The translations under genes and the position numbers were made by a program. The notes below the pieces were generated by a model, which worked only from the letters and a program-made list of their open reading frames with translations, searched no databases and had not been told where the DNA came from. 42,286 nt of DNA from an uncultured Methylococcaceae bacterium (GTDB taxonomy: Bacteria > Pseudomonadota > Gammaproteobacteria > Methylococcales > Methylomonadaceae), in contig CAIVGC010000043.1 of NCBI GenBank assembly GCA_903905335.1, forward strand, positions 1-42,286. The letters are read 5' to 3'. Every line of letters begins with the position of its first letter. The first letter of the stretch is position 1. Of this stretch, positions 31,345 through 41,632 are shown piece by piece.

Positions 31345-31393
31345 CATCACCCACAAAAACGGCGGAATAAATCCGCCGTTTTTGTGGGTGATG
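31345..31393 (-). terminator. Strong hairpin downstream of degP, probable terminator
   Basis: Perfect 22-nt arms CATCACCCACAAAAACGGCGGA / TCCGCCGTTTTTGTGGGTGATG with 5-nt loop. Confidence 0.75.
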
Positions 31394-31442
31394 CAAACAA
31401 CAACTCTTAATTAAGTGCTGTTTGCATCAGACACGCCGAGTC

Positions 31443-32906
31443 TTATTTATCAATTTTAAGAGCTAAAAAGGCTGGGCTACCACGACGCTGAATTAAAGCT
31501 GCGATTGACTTACCCGCAGGTAAATTTTTAACGATTTCTTCAAACCCAGCTACATCATGTACAAGCTTGTTATCAAGACGCAAAATAACATCGCCTGGTT
31601 GTATACCGGCACTTTTTGCCGCACCTTTGACGGCATTTTGTACCAATACGCCATCTTTAGCGACCTGCGCTAACTGCCTTTCTTCAGCAGTTAAATCTGT
31701 CACAGTTACGCCTAATCTGTTAGTCGGCTTGGTTTTTTCTGCTTTTTTATCAGCGACCTTATCGACTTGTTCAGGCAATAAACCTATATTGAAATTAACG
31801 ATTTTTTCTTCACCTTGCCTGATGATTTTTAGCGTAGCTTTATCTTTAATAGGCGTCATCCCGACCATAGGAGGTAAGTCACCCGACTTTTCAATAGCTT
31901 GCCCATTAAATTCGGTAATGATGTCGCCAATCTGTAACTGCGCTTTTTCAGCTGGACTATCGGGTATTACTTTAGAAACCAAAGCACCCTGAGTTTTTTT
32001 CATGCCAAAAGATTCAGCTAATTCCCGCGTTACATCCTGAATTTGCACACCTAACCAACCATGCGCAGCTTTACCTTTAGTTTTAATCTGCTCAACCACA
32101 TTCATAACTACATCCATAGGAATAGAAAATGAAAGTCCCATAAAGCCACCGGTACGGCTGTATATTTGCGAGTTAATGCCGACTACTTTGCCATCCATAT
32201 TAAACAAAGGACCACCTGAGTTGCCAGGATTAATGGCGACGTCCGTTTGAATAAAGGGCACATAATTACCACCAGGTAAACTACGACCTTTTGCGCTCAC
32301 AATACCTGCGGTAACTGATTGTTCAAAACCAAATGGGGAGCCGATAGCTAACACCCACTCACCAACTTGTAATTTATTAGGATCTCCAATACTGACTACA
32401 GGCAAATCAGTGGCTTCAACTTTTAACACTGCAACATCGGTGCGCGCATCAGAACCAATCAGCTTAGCAACTAACTCACGTCGATCAGAAAACTTAACAA
32501 TAATTTCATCCGCGTCTTTAACAACATGATGATTAGTGAGTACGTAACCACTCTTATCAATAACAAAGCCCGACCCTAAAGACTGGGCATCACCCTCACC
32601 TTCAGCACCATTACCACCGCCATTGCCTCCACCATTAGGATTATTAAAGAAATGTTTAAATAATTCTTCCATTTCAGGAGGCATTCCCTCAGGCATAGGA
32701 ATTTCTTTTTGAGCACCCTCAGGGACTTCAGGCTTGGCTTTTTGAGTGGTACTAATATTCACTACTGCAACACCATTGGTCTTCACCATTTCGGTAAAAT
32801 CTGGCAATTGCGACCAGCTATTTTGATTAAACATAAAAACGAGGACAACACACCAAGCAAGCTTTTTAAGCATAACAACTCCATTCCCTAAATAGTGATA
32901 AAACAA
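31443..32906 (-). CDS. degP: Do-family periplasmic serine protease (DegP/MucD)
   Basis: Catalytic motifs TNHHVV, RTDVAVLKV, GNSGGPLF; two PDZ-like domains; Gly-rich insert GGGNGGGNGAEGEGD; likely start MLKKLAWCVV. Confidence 0.95.
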   Translation of the reverse strand: MFYHYLGNGVVMLKKLAWCVVLVFMFNQNSWSQLPDFTEMVKTNGVAVVNISTTQKAKPEVPEGAQKEIPMPEGMPPEMEELFKHFFNNPNGGGNGGGNGAEGEGDAQSLGSGFVIDKSGYVLTNHHVVKDADEIIVKFSDRRELVAKLIGSDARTDVAVLKVEATDLPVVSIGDPNKLQVGEWVLAIGSPFGFEQSVTAGIVSAKGRSLPGGNYVPFIQTDVAINPGNSGGPLFNMDGKVVGINSQIYSRTGGFMGLSFSIPMDVVMNVVEQIKTKGKAAHGWLGVQIQDVTRELAESFGMKKTQGALVSKVIPDSPAEKAQLQIGDIITEFNGQAIEKSGDLPPMVGMTPIKDKATLKIIRQGEEKIVNFNIGLLPEQVDKVADKKAEKTKPTNRLGVTVTDLTAEERQLAQVAKDGVLVQNAVKGAAKSAGIQPGDVILRLDNKLVHDVAGFEEIVKNLPAGKSIAALIQRRGSPAFLALKIDK

Positions 32907-33037
32907 TTTTGTTTATAATATGGTTAGACATATTGATTGAACTACAACTTCACACAAGACCCTATAACTTGTGGCTACCAATTTAAGACGGGACACTAAG
33001 CTTAATCATTCACTTATAAACATGGTTCTTCTAAGCA

Positions 33038-33123
33038 CAGACAAAGGACGAAAGGTTAAGGGTTAAGCCGCCTTAAGTTGCTAGACTCCTAGACTTAATC
33101 TTTCGCCCTGAACCTTTTGTCTG
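33038..33123. repeat. Long imperfect inverted repeat in the degP-rseA gap
   Basis: CAGACAAAGGACGAAAGGTTAAG (33038-33060) versus CTTAATCTTTCGCCCTGAACCTTTTGTCTG (33094-33123). Confidence 0.75.
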
Positions 33124-33159
33124 GGCTGAAACTGTCACGCCTTAAGCTGGCAGCCGATT

Positions 33160-33648
33160 TTATTCTTGATTATAGGTCGTCACTTTAGCATAAGGCTTAT
33201 CGTCTGCCTCACTTTGTGCATAAGCACCGGAACTATGCTGCTGAAGATAAAAATCAATACGTTTATTTAGATCCGACTGCTCAGGCAACCATTGTTTTGC
33301 CATCTGCAAAGTGGCAGCGGGGTTAAATAGACCTTGCTCAAGAATAAAAGCCATAATAGCAAGGGAAGCTACCAAAGCTAACCATTGATAGGTTTGCTTA
33401 AATGAAACGGGTATTTCTATTACAGGTGCTGGCTCTTGTTGGATGTGCTGAGCTATATTTTCAGAAAAGCCGGCTTTTACATCTAAATAGACTTGGCTCT
33501 TTAAAGCATAACTCATCGCAGCATAACGATTCAATTTAGCTTGCAATTCAGGTTGCGCAGATAACTCTTTTAATAATTGCAAAGCATCAGCATGATTCAA
33601 TTCATTATCCATAAATTGAGATAGTTTCTGATTTACATCTTCAGACAT
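33160..33648 (-). CDS. rseA: Sigma-E anti-sigma factor
   Basis: N-terminal QKLSQFMDNELNHADALQLLKEL, one TM, directly downstream of rpoE. Confidence 0.9.
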   Translation of the reverse strand: MSEDVNQKLSQFMDNELNHADALQLLKELSAQPELQAKLNRYAAMSYALKSQVYLDVKAGFSENIAQHIQQEPAPVIEIPVSFKQTYQWLALVASLAIMAFILEQGLFNPAATLQMAKQWLPEQSDLNKRIDFYLQQHSSGAYAQSEADDKPYAKVTTYNQE

Positions 33649-33659
33649 TTCAATTCAAC

Positions 33660-34250
33660 CTATTCTAGTAAAGGAGTTAATTGTTTGTCAATCGCCTCAC
33701 GCGCTCTAAATAAACGTGAACGTATCGTACCAATAGGGCAATCCATAACTAAGGCAATCTCCTCATAACTTAAACCCTCTAATTCTCGTAACTGAAAAGC
33801 AACACGCATTTCTTCGGGTAAGTTTTCTATCGCCCTATTAAGAGTTGTGATTATTTCTTCATTTAGCAATAATTTCTCAGGCGTTTCCAGCCCTTGTAAT
33901 TGAGACATATTTCCCATGATCTCTAAATCTTGAATATCCAATTGATAATCACTATGCCTTCTAGTCCGTGAAATCAGATAATTTTTAGCGGCATTAATAG
34001 CAATGCGATACAGCCATGTATAAAAAGCGGCCTCACCTCTAAAATTACCTAACGCCCGATAAGCTTTAATAAAAGCTTCCTGAGCTACATCTTGAGCTTC
34101 ACTGGGATCTTTAACATAACGATTAACCAACTGAATAATTTTATGCTGATATTTAATCACCAAAAAATCAAAGGCAGCCTTATCACCTTGCTGAACCCGC
34201 GACACTAATTCTTCGTCTAATTGTTCGCATTTTCTGGGCTGATTAATCAC
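33660..34250 (-). CDS. rpoE: RNA polymerase sigma-E factor
   Basis: Sigma-70 region 2 (AQDVAQEAFIKAYRALGNFRGEAAFYTWLYRIAINAAKNYLI) and region 4 (LPEEMRVAFQLRELEGLSYEEIALVMDCPIGTIRSRLFRAREAI). Confidence 0.96.
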   Translation of the reverse strand: MINQPRKCEQLDEELVSRVQQGDKAAFDFLVIKYQHKIIQLVNRYVKDPSEAQDVAQEAFIKAYRALGNFRGEAAFYTWLYRIAINAAKNYLISRTRRHSDYQLDIQDLEIMGNMSQLQGLETPEKLLLNEEIITTLNRAIENLPEEMRVAFQLRELEGLSYEEIALVMDCPIGTIRSRLFRAREAIDKQLTPLLE

Positions 34251-34427
34251 TTCGGCTCTTTGAATAAGGTCATGGACAGCAATGATGTCATAAAGTTCTT
34301 AGGTACAAAATTGTGCTATCACGCTAAAAAGCGTTATTATCCATAAACGTTACTAACTAAGCCACAATCTTCACTTAGTAACCGACACTTTATTCACTTT
34401 TATTTTAGTATCTACGCAATTACCATC

Positions 34428-36029
34428 ATGCCTTATACAAAAAAACTAGAAGTACTAATTATTGGCAGCGGCGGAGCAGGTCTTACGCTAGCCTTAAAGT
34501 TAGCTGAACAACACATATCTGTTGCTGTATTATCCAAATTTGCACTCATTTCTAGCAGCACCTATTATGCTCAAGGTGGAATATCTGCAGTTTTTGATGC
34601 CGAAGATTCTATAGAATCACATATCGAAGACACCCTTGATGCTGGTGCAGGGCTATGTAAGCCCGACATTGTCAGATTAACAGTGACTCAAGGTAAAAAC
34701 TCCATAGAATGGTTACGAACACAGGGCGTTGTGTTTACTGAAGAAGAAAACGCCTCGGGCCAAACACAGCTGCATTTAAACCGTGAAGGCGGTCATTCGC
34801 ACCGACGAGTAGTACATTCTGATGATGCCACCGGCAAAGCCGTATCGCTATCACTGATTGAACGTGCACAACAACATCCCAACATCGAATTATTAGATCA
34901 TCATAATGTGGTCGAATTAATCACCTTGCCTACAAACGATGCGAATGGCAAAAAAATAATCGGTGCTTATGTCTTAGATACTCAAGAAAATAAAGTTAAA
35001 ACCTTAGCCGCCAAGATTGTAGTCCTGGCAACGGGTGGCGCTAATATGGCCTATATGTATAGTACTAATCCTCATAGTTCTACAGGAGATGGTATTGCCT
35101 TAGCTTGGCGTGCAGGGTGTCGCGTTAGCAATATGGAATTTATGCAATTTCATCCCACCTGTCTTTATCATCCTGAAGCACGATCTTTTCTTATTAGCGA
35201 AGCATTAAGAGGCGAAGGCGGTAAATTGGTGCTCAAAGATGGCTCGTCTTTTATGGAAAAATTCGATTCTAGGGGCGAATTAGCGCCTAGAGACATCGTC
35301 GCAAGAGCCATAGATCACGAAATGAAAAAACGAGGCATAGATTGTGTCTACTTGGATATCAGCCATAAACCAGCCACTTTTATTCGCGAACACTTTCCAA
35401 CCATTTATCAACAATGCTTAGACTATGGTATAGACATAACCAAGCAACCCATTCCCGTAGTTCCGGCCGCACATTACACCTGTGGTGGCGTCATGACAGA
35501 CGACTACGCTCGTACCGACATTACCAATTTATATGCTGTCGGCGAAGTAGCTTGTACTGGACTACACGGTGCCAATCGGATGGCTAGCAACTCTTTACTA
35601 GAATGCCTAGTTTTTGCTGATCGTGCTTGTGCTGATATATTACAAAAACTCCCCACAATTATCTCACTCCCCAAAATACCTGATTGGGACGAATCTAAAG
35701 TCACAGATTCAGATGAAGAAGTCGTCGTTGCCCATAACTGGAACGAACTACGGCATTTTATGTGGGATTATGTCGGCATAGTAAGAACCGACAAACGCTT
35801 AAATCGTGCATTAAGTCGAGTAGAGTTACTGAAAAAAGAAATAACGGAGTATTATAGTCATTTTCGCATTACCAGTGACTTACTAGAATTACGTAATTTA
35901 GTTATAGTTGCCGAACTCATTATTCGTTGCGCCCAGCAGCGCAAAGAGAGTAGAGGTTTACACTATACTCTAGATTACCCAGAAACAGATCAAAGTGTTC
36001 CGCCACTTGATACTATACTTATTCCTTAG
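34428..36029 (+). CDS. nadB: L-aspartate oxidase
   Basis: FAD motif [31 protein letters not shown]; divergent from rpoE as in many gammaproteobacteria. Confidence 0.96.
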   Translation: MPYTKKLEVLIIGSGGAGLTLALKLAEQHISVAVLSKFALISSSTYYAQGGISAVFDAEDSIESHIEDTLDAGAGLCKPDIVRLTVTQGKNSIEWLRTQGVVFTEEENASGQTQLHLNREGGHSHRRVVHSDDATGKAVSLSLIERAQQHPNIELLDHHNVVELITLPTNDANGKKIIGAYVLDTQENKVKTLAAKIVVLATGGANMAYMYSTNPHSSTGDGIALAWRAGCRVSNMEFMQFHPTCLYHPEARSFLISEALRGEGGKLVLKDGSSFMEKFDSRGELAPRDIVARAIDHEMKKRGIDCVYLDISHKPATFIREHFPTIYQQCLDYGIDITKQPIPVVPAAHYTCGGVMTDDYARTDITNLYAVGEVACTGLHGANRMASNSLLECLVFADRACADILQKLPTIISLPKIPDWDESKVTDSDEEVVVAHNWNELRHFMWDYVGIVRTDKRLNRALSRVELLKKEITEYYSHFRITSDLLELRNLVIVAELIIRCAQQRKESRGLHYTLDYPETDQSVPPLDTILIP

Positions 36030-36284
36030 CTTGCTCAGCTTTTTTAAAGTACATGAGAATCAGCCTCCATGATAGAAAAATACCTCGCTCTAATGTTATT
36101 TGATTACGCTAAAAAACATTGAATAATATTTTAGCTGTTGCTGATATCTAAAATATGCGATAAGTTAAAAGCTTGTTATTTTAAAATTGCTATTCAGAAG
36201 CTATCTATTCAATTTAAAGTTTATAAAATAATCACTTTGATTTTATGCATCATTATTAATTAGCACTAAAATAAGCCATAACTA

Positions 36285-38444
36285 ATGACGACAAAACGAC
36301 ATATAGCAAATAGCCTTAGTAACGGCATCTCTTCCGATGAGGCACATGCACAGCCATTAAACAAAAGCTTACCTAGCACTTGCATTTTAGTCATCAGCCA
36401 AGACAGCCACTTTAATTTACTGACTATTGAAAATTTACGTGCCGCTGCTTTTTTTGTAGAAGTCGCCTGCACAAGTGCACAGGCACAAGAAAGCATAAAA
36501 AAACAACAACCAGATATTATTCTCTTAGATTGCTCACTAGAAAATCTTAATAGCTTTCAATTATGCAAGCTCTTAAGAACTAATCCTGAGCTCATAGATA
36601 CACCCATTATCATGGTTACCGCACCGAACGATAATGAGTCTATTAATAAAGCCTACACCGCAGGCGCTACCGACTTTATCTCGAAACCCATAAACTACTT
36701 GGCATTTACTCATCACATCTACTTTATTTTAAAATCTAGTCAAAATACCCACGAACTGCGAAATCCTAGCCTACAATTAGCCACTTTAACCACACTAAAA
36801 TCTGCTCAACGCATTGCTAGATTTGGCTATTGGACTTGGCGCATAAAAGACAATCACTTTGAGATTTCTGCCCACTTGGCAAATTTATGTGGTATTGAGC
36901 TAGAGCAATTCGACGGTACCCTTCAAGGTTTTATACAATTAGTTTATCCACATGATCGTAATTACGTTGAAAATCTATTTGCTACGACGACAGATTTAAA
37001 TAGCCCACAAAAAATTGAATATCGACTTCAAGTCAACCATGCAGAACCCATTATTGTCCAGCAAGAAATAGAGGCCATTAATAACAAAGATGAATTTATT
37101 ATCACAGGCACAGTTCAAGACATTACCCGACAAAAAGCAGATGAGCAAAAAATCTACCAATTGTCTTTCTATGATAATCTGACCGGCTTAGCAAATAGAC
37201 CCTACTATATAGAACGCATCAATTGTCTTATAAACACAGCAACTAGGCGCAATGAACAATTTGCTTTTTTGTTTATTAATCTTGATGACTTTAAAGAAGT
37301 TAATGATCGCTACGGCCATCACCTAGGCGATCAGTTTCTTTATGCCATTGCTCAGCGTTTAAAATTAGTTGCTCGAGAAATAGATTTTATAGCGCGCTTA
37401 GGTGGCGATGAATTTTGCATCATTATTGATAATGTTTTCGACGACAATGATGTCATAAAAGTAATTAAACGCTGCCTATATCAGATTAAGCAGCCACTAA
37501 CAATAGATAATCACCAACTAACTCCTGGCGCCAGTATCGGCATCTCTATTTTTCCAAGAGATGGCAATAATATGAACGACCTGATTACGGCAGCTGATTC
37601 TGCGATGTTTCAAGCGAAACAAACTGGAAAACATGGCTATAGTTTTCATTCGCATAATAAATCAACCCCCGCCACGCTCCGCAGAGAAAAAGAACAATTG
37701 TTACGAGAGGCTTTTAAACAAGACCAACTCATACTGTACTATCAACCACAACTGTCCATGAGCAATAGACAAGTAGTGGGTATGGAAGCGCTAGTTCGCT
37801 GGCAGCACCCAACATTGGGTATTGTTACCCCAGACTACTTTCTTGATATGATAGAACAATTAGGATTACAGTCTGAGCTAGGTGTATGGGCCATTAAAAC
37901 AGCCTGTAAGCAACTAGCCGACTGGCATAGCTGTGGTTTGCCATATATACAAGTGGCTGTTAATTTATTTCCTACTCATTTTCAAGACCATCAACTTGTA
38001 GAAATCGTTAAAGAAACTCTATATGAAACCGGAGTCCCTGCACATTTCTTAGAACTAGAAGTTACAGAAAGCGCCATGCAAACCAAAGGTCATATAGAGG
38101 TTTTTAAACAGCTTAGAAACATCGGCTTAAAAATTGCAATCGATGATTTCGGTACCGGCTTTTCCTGCTTAGCATCTTTAAAACAATTGCCATTGGATTG
38201 CTTAAAAATAGATAAAATATTTATAGACGATATGCTTTACAATTCCCATACCGTTTTATTACTAGGGACTATAATCAGTTTAGCTCATGCCCTAGACTAC
38301 TCCTTAATTGCAGAGGGCGTTGAAACGGAAGGTCAGGCATTAAGATTACAGCGTTTAGGCTGTGATATTATCCAAGGTTATCATTTTAGTAAGCCATTAC
38401 CCGCAGATGAGATTCCAGAATTCGTCAGAAAAACCCTCCATTAA
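36285..38444 (+). CDS. Receiver-PAS-GGDEF-EAL signalling protein
   Basis: REC-like N-terminus (PDIILLDCSLENLNSF), PAS-like region, GGDEF (RLGGDEFCIII), EAL (EALVRWQHP; DDFGTGFSCLASLKQLPLDCLKIDK). Confidence 0.93.
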   Translation: MTTKRHIANSLSNGISSDEAHAQPLNKSLPSTCILVISQDSHFNLLTIENLRAAAFFVEVACTSAQAQESIKKQQPDIILLDCSLENLNSFQLCKLLRTNPELIDTPIIMVTAPNDNESINKAYTAGATDFISKPINYLAFTHHIYFILKSSQNTHELRNPSLQLATLTTLKSAQRIARFGYWTWRIKDNHFEISAHLANLCGIELEQFDGTLQGFIQLVYPHDRNYVENLFATTTDLNSPQKIEYRLQVNHAEPIIVQQEIEAINNKDEFIITGTVQDITRQKADEQKIYQLSFYDNLTGLANRPYYIERINCLINTATRRNEQFAFLFINLDDFKEVNDRYGHHLGDQFLYAIAQRLKLVAREIDFIARLGGDEFCIIIDNVFDDNDVIKVIKRCLYQIKQPLTIDNHQLTPGASIGISIFPRDGNNMNDLITAADSAMFQAKQTGKHGYSFHSHNKSTPATLRREKEQLLREAFKQDQLILYYQPQLSMSNRQVVGMEALVRWQHPTLGIVTPDYFLDMIEQLGLQSELGVWAIKTACKQLADWHSCGLPYIQVAVNLFPTHFQDHQLVEIVKETLYETGVPAHFLELEVTESAMQTKGHIEVFKQLRNIGLKIAIDDFGTGFSCLASLKQLPLDCLKIDKIFIDDMLYNSHTVLLLGTIISLAHALDYSLIAEGVETEGQALRLQRLGCDIIQGYHFSKPLPADEIPEFVRKTLH

Positions 38445-38509
38445 TAACTCGCTATCGTAGAGCAATAATCATTTATTATTTTTAAGTTAGACAGGCACTT
38501 CAAATAACA

Positions 38510-39277
38510 CTAAGCGCCAATAAACCCATGTAAACCGCGCTTGGACTTAACGGCCAACCAGGCTTTTAAATGCACTAACTCTTCGGTTTCTTCCAGCTCA
38601 TCTATACTCTGCTTATTTCTTAATAAGCGAAAAGCAGCCGATAAGGCTTTTAAACGATCACCCAGAATACCTGCTCGTCTTAAACCTACTGTATTTAATT
38701 TATAATGCCTTGCAGGGCGTCCGCCTACCAACATATAGGGAATGACATCCATGTTAAGTCCGGTCGTACCTTGCACTATGGCATAAGAACCAATGCGGCA
38801 AAATTGATGCGCCACCACAGCACCGCCAATAAAGACATTATTACCGACCTCAACATGACCACCTATAGCCACATTATTAGCAAAAATAGTGTTATTGCCA
38901 ATCGTACAATCATGTGCAACATGACTGTTATTCATAAAAAAACAACCATTACCAATACGTGTTTCAGCCTGTTCTTTAGATGCTCGATGAGCCGTAAAGC
39001 CTTCTCTAAAAACATTACTATCGCCAATAAGCAACCAAGAATCAGTTTCTGACTTAAAGCTAGTATCTTGAGGCAAGCCGCCCAAGACAGCATGAGGATG
39101 TAAGATATTAGCGTTACCCATGCGCACATGGCCATGCACCACAGCATGAGCGCCTAACTGGCAATGATCACCTAAGACCGCACCGCTTTCAATGACGGCA
39201 AAAGGACCTATGCTGCAATGTTCACCTAGCGTGACATCAGTATCTATAAATGCAGTGGGATGTATGTTTTGTGTCAT
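38510..39277 (-). CDS. lpxA: UDP-N-acetylglucosamine acyltransferase
   Basis: Left-handed beta-helix hexapeptides (HPTAFIDTDVTLGEHCSIGPFAVIE; HVAHDCTIGNNTIFANNVAIGGHVEVGN). Confidence 0.95.
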   Translation of the reverse strand: MTQNIHPTAFIDTDVTLGEHCSIGPFAVIESGAVLGDHCQLGAHAVVHGHVRMGNANILHPHAVLGGLPQDTSFKSETDSWLLIGDSNVFREGFTAHRASKEQAETRIGNGCFFMNNSHVAHDCTIGNNTIFANNVAIGGHVEVGNNVFIGGAVVAHQFCRIGSYAIVQGTTGLNMDVIPYMLVGGRPARHYKLNTVGLRRAGILGDRLKALSAAFRLLRNKQSIDELEETEELVHLKAWLAVKSKRGLHGFIGA

Positions 39278-39282
39278 CGTGA

Positions 39283-40167
39283 CTAACCTCTAGGATGAAA
39301 TTTTGTATGTAAGGTTTTTAAACGTTCGCGGGCAATATGTGTATAAATTTGTGTAGTCGACAAATCCACATGCCCTAATAACAATTGTACAACGCGCAAA
39401 TCCGCCCCATGGTTTAACAAATGCGTGGCAAAAGCATGCCGCAGAGTATGCGGTGACAAGTCTTTATTAATGCCAGCCTTTTTAGCATGGCGCTTGATAA
39501 TATGCCAAAACGCTTGTCGAGTCATACCGTCGCCGCGATTGGTGACAAACAAATAATCACACTGCCGCTCAGCCAATAAAGTTTTACGTGCTTGCGCCAT
39601 ATAATCTTCTAGCCAAGTCATAGCGACCTCACCGACAGGCACCAAACGCTCTTTATTGCCTTTACCACGAATTCTGACTACGCCCTGCCTTAAACTGATA
39701 TGTTCAAATTTCATACCAACCAACTCAGAGACTCTAAGCCCAGTCGCATAGAGCATTTCTAACATGGCTCTGTCTCTAAAACCCATGGCATTACTATGCT
39801 CAGGTGCATTAAGCAACAACACTACATCATGTTCAGAAAGTGAGATCGGTAAAGGCCTACCTAATTGAGGCGATTCAATCAGCCCCGTAGGATCATTGCT
39901 GATACGATTTTCTCTTAGAAAATAACCATAAAAGCGCCGCAGACTCGATAAAATACGTGCAGTAGAACGATTGCCGATACCGGCTTGATAGCGACTAGCC
40001 AAGAACGTTGATAAATCGCTAGTATCTACGTCTAATAATGATTTATCAGCTAAGTTTTTAGCAAAGATGCGTAAATCACTGCCATAAGCAGACAAAGTAT
40101 TTTCACTTAAGCCCTGCTCTACCCAAACCGCATCCAAAAATTGTTCGATTAAGTCAAGATTACTCAT
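39283..40167 (-). CDS. xerD: Site-specific tyrosine recombinase
   Basis: R...HTLRHAFATHLLNHGADLRVVQLLLGHVDLSTTQIYTHI. Confidence 0.93.
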   Translation of the reverse strand: MSNLDLIEQFLDAVWVEQGLSENTLSAYGSDLRIFAKNLADKSLLDVDTSDLSTFLASRYQAGIGNRSTARILSSLRRFYGYFLRENRISNDPTGLIESPQLGRPLPISLSEHDVVLLLNAPEHSNAMGFRDRAMLEMLYATGLRVSELVGMKFEHISLRQGVVRIRGKGNKERLVPVGEVAMTWLEDYMAQARKTLLAERQCDYLFVTNRGDGMTRQAFWHIIKRHAKKAGINKDLSPHTLRHAFATHLLNHGADLRVVQLLLGHVDLSTTQIYTHIARERLKTLHTKFHPRG

Positions 40168-40645
40168 AATTAAAGCTAGCTTCAGCCTTTAATAATTTAG
40201 CTTTAATGTGTATAAGATCACCTCCGGTCTGACCGCAATAGCCACCTAAGCCAGAAACAGAAACGACTCGATGACAAGGAATCAGAAAAGGATAGGGATT
40301 GTCACGACAAGCATTACCGACCGCTCGTGCAGAAGACCCAATTTTTGCGGCTAAAGCAGAATAGCTAATAGTAGTTCCATAAGGAATATTGCATAGCTCA
40401 GACCATACTAACTGACGAAACTGGCTACCTTGCTTTAATAACTTGACTGCAAACGGTGCGTTTTCTTTTAAATCCAGCCGCTGAATCACCGGATGATTAT
40501 TATTAATGGATAGCGTATCGTCAGTCTTTAAAACCCAAACAGCCTGACAAATAACATCTAGGCGTATCATTAATTGCAAATAACCAGCAGGAGTATATAG
40601 GGTTATAAACTCCTTAGCGCCTGAGCAACTTTCAATCCATTGAAT
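40160..40645 (-). CDS. ogt: Methylated-DNA--protein-cysteine S-methyltransferase
   Basis: Active site PYPFLIPCHRVVSVSGLGGYCG; listed ORF runs to 40720 but that extension enters repeat sequence, so the start is probably the MIQWIES methionine. Confidence 0.85.
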   Translation of the reverse strand: MQWIESCSGAKEFITLYTPAGYLQLMIRLDVICQAVWVLKTDDTLSINNNHPVIQRLDLKENAPFAVKLLKQGSQFRQLVWSELCNIPYGTTISYSALAAKIGSSARAVGNACRDNPYPFLIPCHRVVSVSGLGGYCGQTGGDLIHIKAKLLKAEASFNYE

Positions 40646-40680
40646 CATCATGATCAAAATCAGCCGTTTCAAGTTAAAGC

Positions 40681-40917
40681 GGACGTTGGTTGGGTTGCAT
40701 CTTTTCGCAACCCAACTCATTGCCGAGCGTTGTTTTGTTGGGTTAACGATAGAGCCGTTAGCCCAACCTACAGTGTATTGCCAAGCCTGTCGGGGTTACA
40801 AACCCCGACAGGCATCGGGACGTAGGTTGGGTTGCATCTTTTCGCAACCCAACTCATTGCCGAGCATTGTTTTGTTGGGTTAACGATAGAGCCGTTAGCC
40901 CAACCTACGGCGTATTG
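40681..40917. repeat. 100-bp direct duplication (40681-40780 and 40818-40917) flanking a 29-nt perfect hairpin (40785-40813)
   Basis: Near-identical GGACGTNGGTTGGGTTGCATCTTTTCGCAACCCAACTCATTGCCGAGC...CCGTTAGCCCAACCTAC at offset 137; hairpin GCCTGTCGGGGTT-ACA-AACCCCGACAGGC. Confidence 0.95.
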
Positions 40918-41474
40918 TCTATTATGGGCAAAACAGGCGCTTTAACTTTAGTGCCTTTAGGTTCTTGCGCTAAATAACTGGTCGCCGCAACTGGGACTGA
41001 ATCCTGCGTCAAAATTGGCCCTAATTCAATCATGGCTCTTAAATAAACCTTACGCTTAAAATAAACCACATCTTTAAGCGGTTCCCAGTAATCTAACCAG
41101 CGCCAGTCATCAAACTCGGGTTTTGAACAATGATCAAAGCGCACCGTGCTATCTTCAGTCAGCAAGCGCAACATATACCAAATTTGCTTTTGCCCTATAC
41201 ATAAAGGCAACGAGTTTTTACGAACATAGCGTTCAGGTAATTGATACCTTAACCAATAACGTGTGCGTCCCAATATTTCTACGTGCTGCTTTTGCAAGCC
41301 CGTTTCTTCCCACAATTCTCGATACATCGCTGTTTCAGGGTCTTCGTCGTCATTAATTCCGCCTTGCGGGAATTGCCAAGCGTTTACGCCCATCCGTTTT
41401 GCCCAAAACACGCGACCCTCATCATTGCAAAGGATGATTCCGACATTGGGCCGGTATCCTTTAGAGTCTATCAT
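40905..41474 (-). CDS. rppH: RNA pyrophosphohydrolase (NUDIX)
   Basis: [25 protein letters not shown] box [23 protein letters not shown]. Confidence 0.94.
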   Translation of the reverse strand: MIDSKGYRPNVGIILCNDEGRVFWAKRMGVNAWQFPQGGINDDEDPETAMYRELWEETGLQKQHVEILGRTRYWLRYQLPERYVRKNSLPLCIGQKQIWYMLRLLTEDSTVRFDHCSKPEFDDWRWLDYWEPLKDVVYFKRKVYLRAMIELGPILTQDSVPVAATSYLAQEPKGTKVKAPVLPIIDNTP

Positions 41475-41632
41475 GTTAAAACCTGTACTTTTTTCAGCCT
41501 AGAATTTAACTTTAAAATCTCGATAAAAATACAAGACTAGGTTATGTTGTTTATAATGTCTCCATTGTTCCATAAATAACAACTAGATACCAGCGCGTAT
41601 CTACCTTTTTAATAAGCACAAACAGGTTTAAT

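Noticed and set aside
31166-31396. Listed 76-aa ORF
   Set aside because: Made of MITE remnant and degP terminator hairpin sequence.
40640-40883. Listed plus-strand ORFs over the ogt-rppH gap
   Set aside because: They read through the duplicated hairpin block; no coding evidence.
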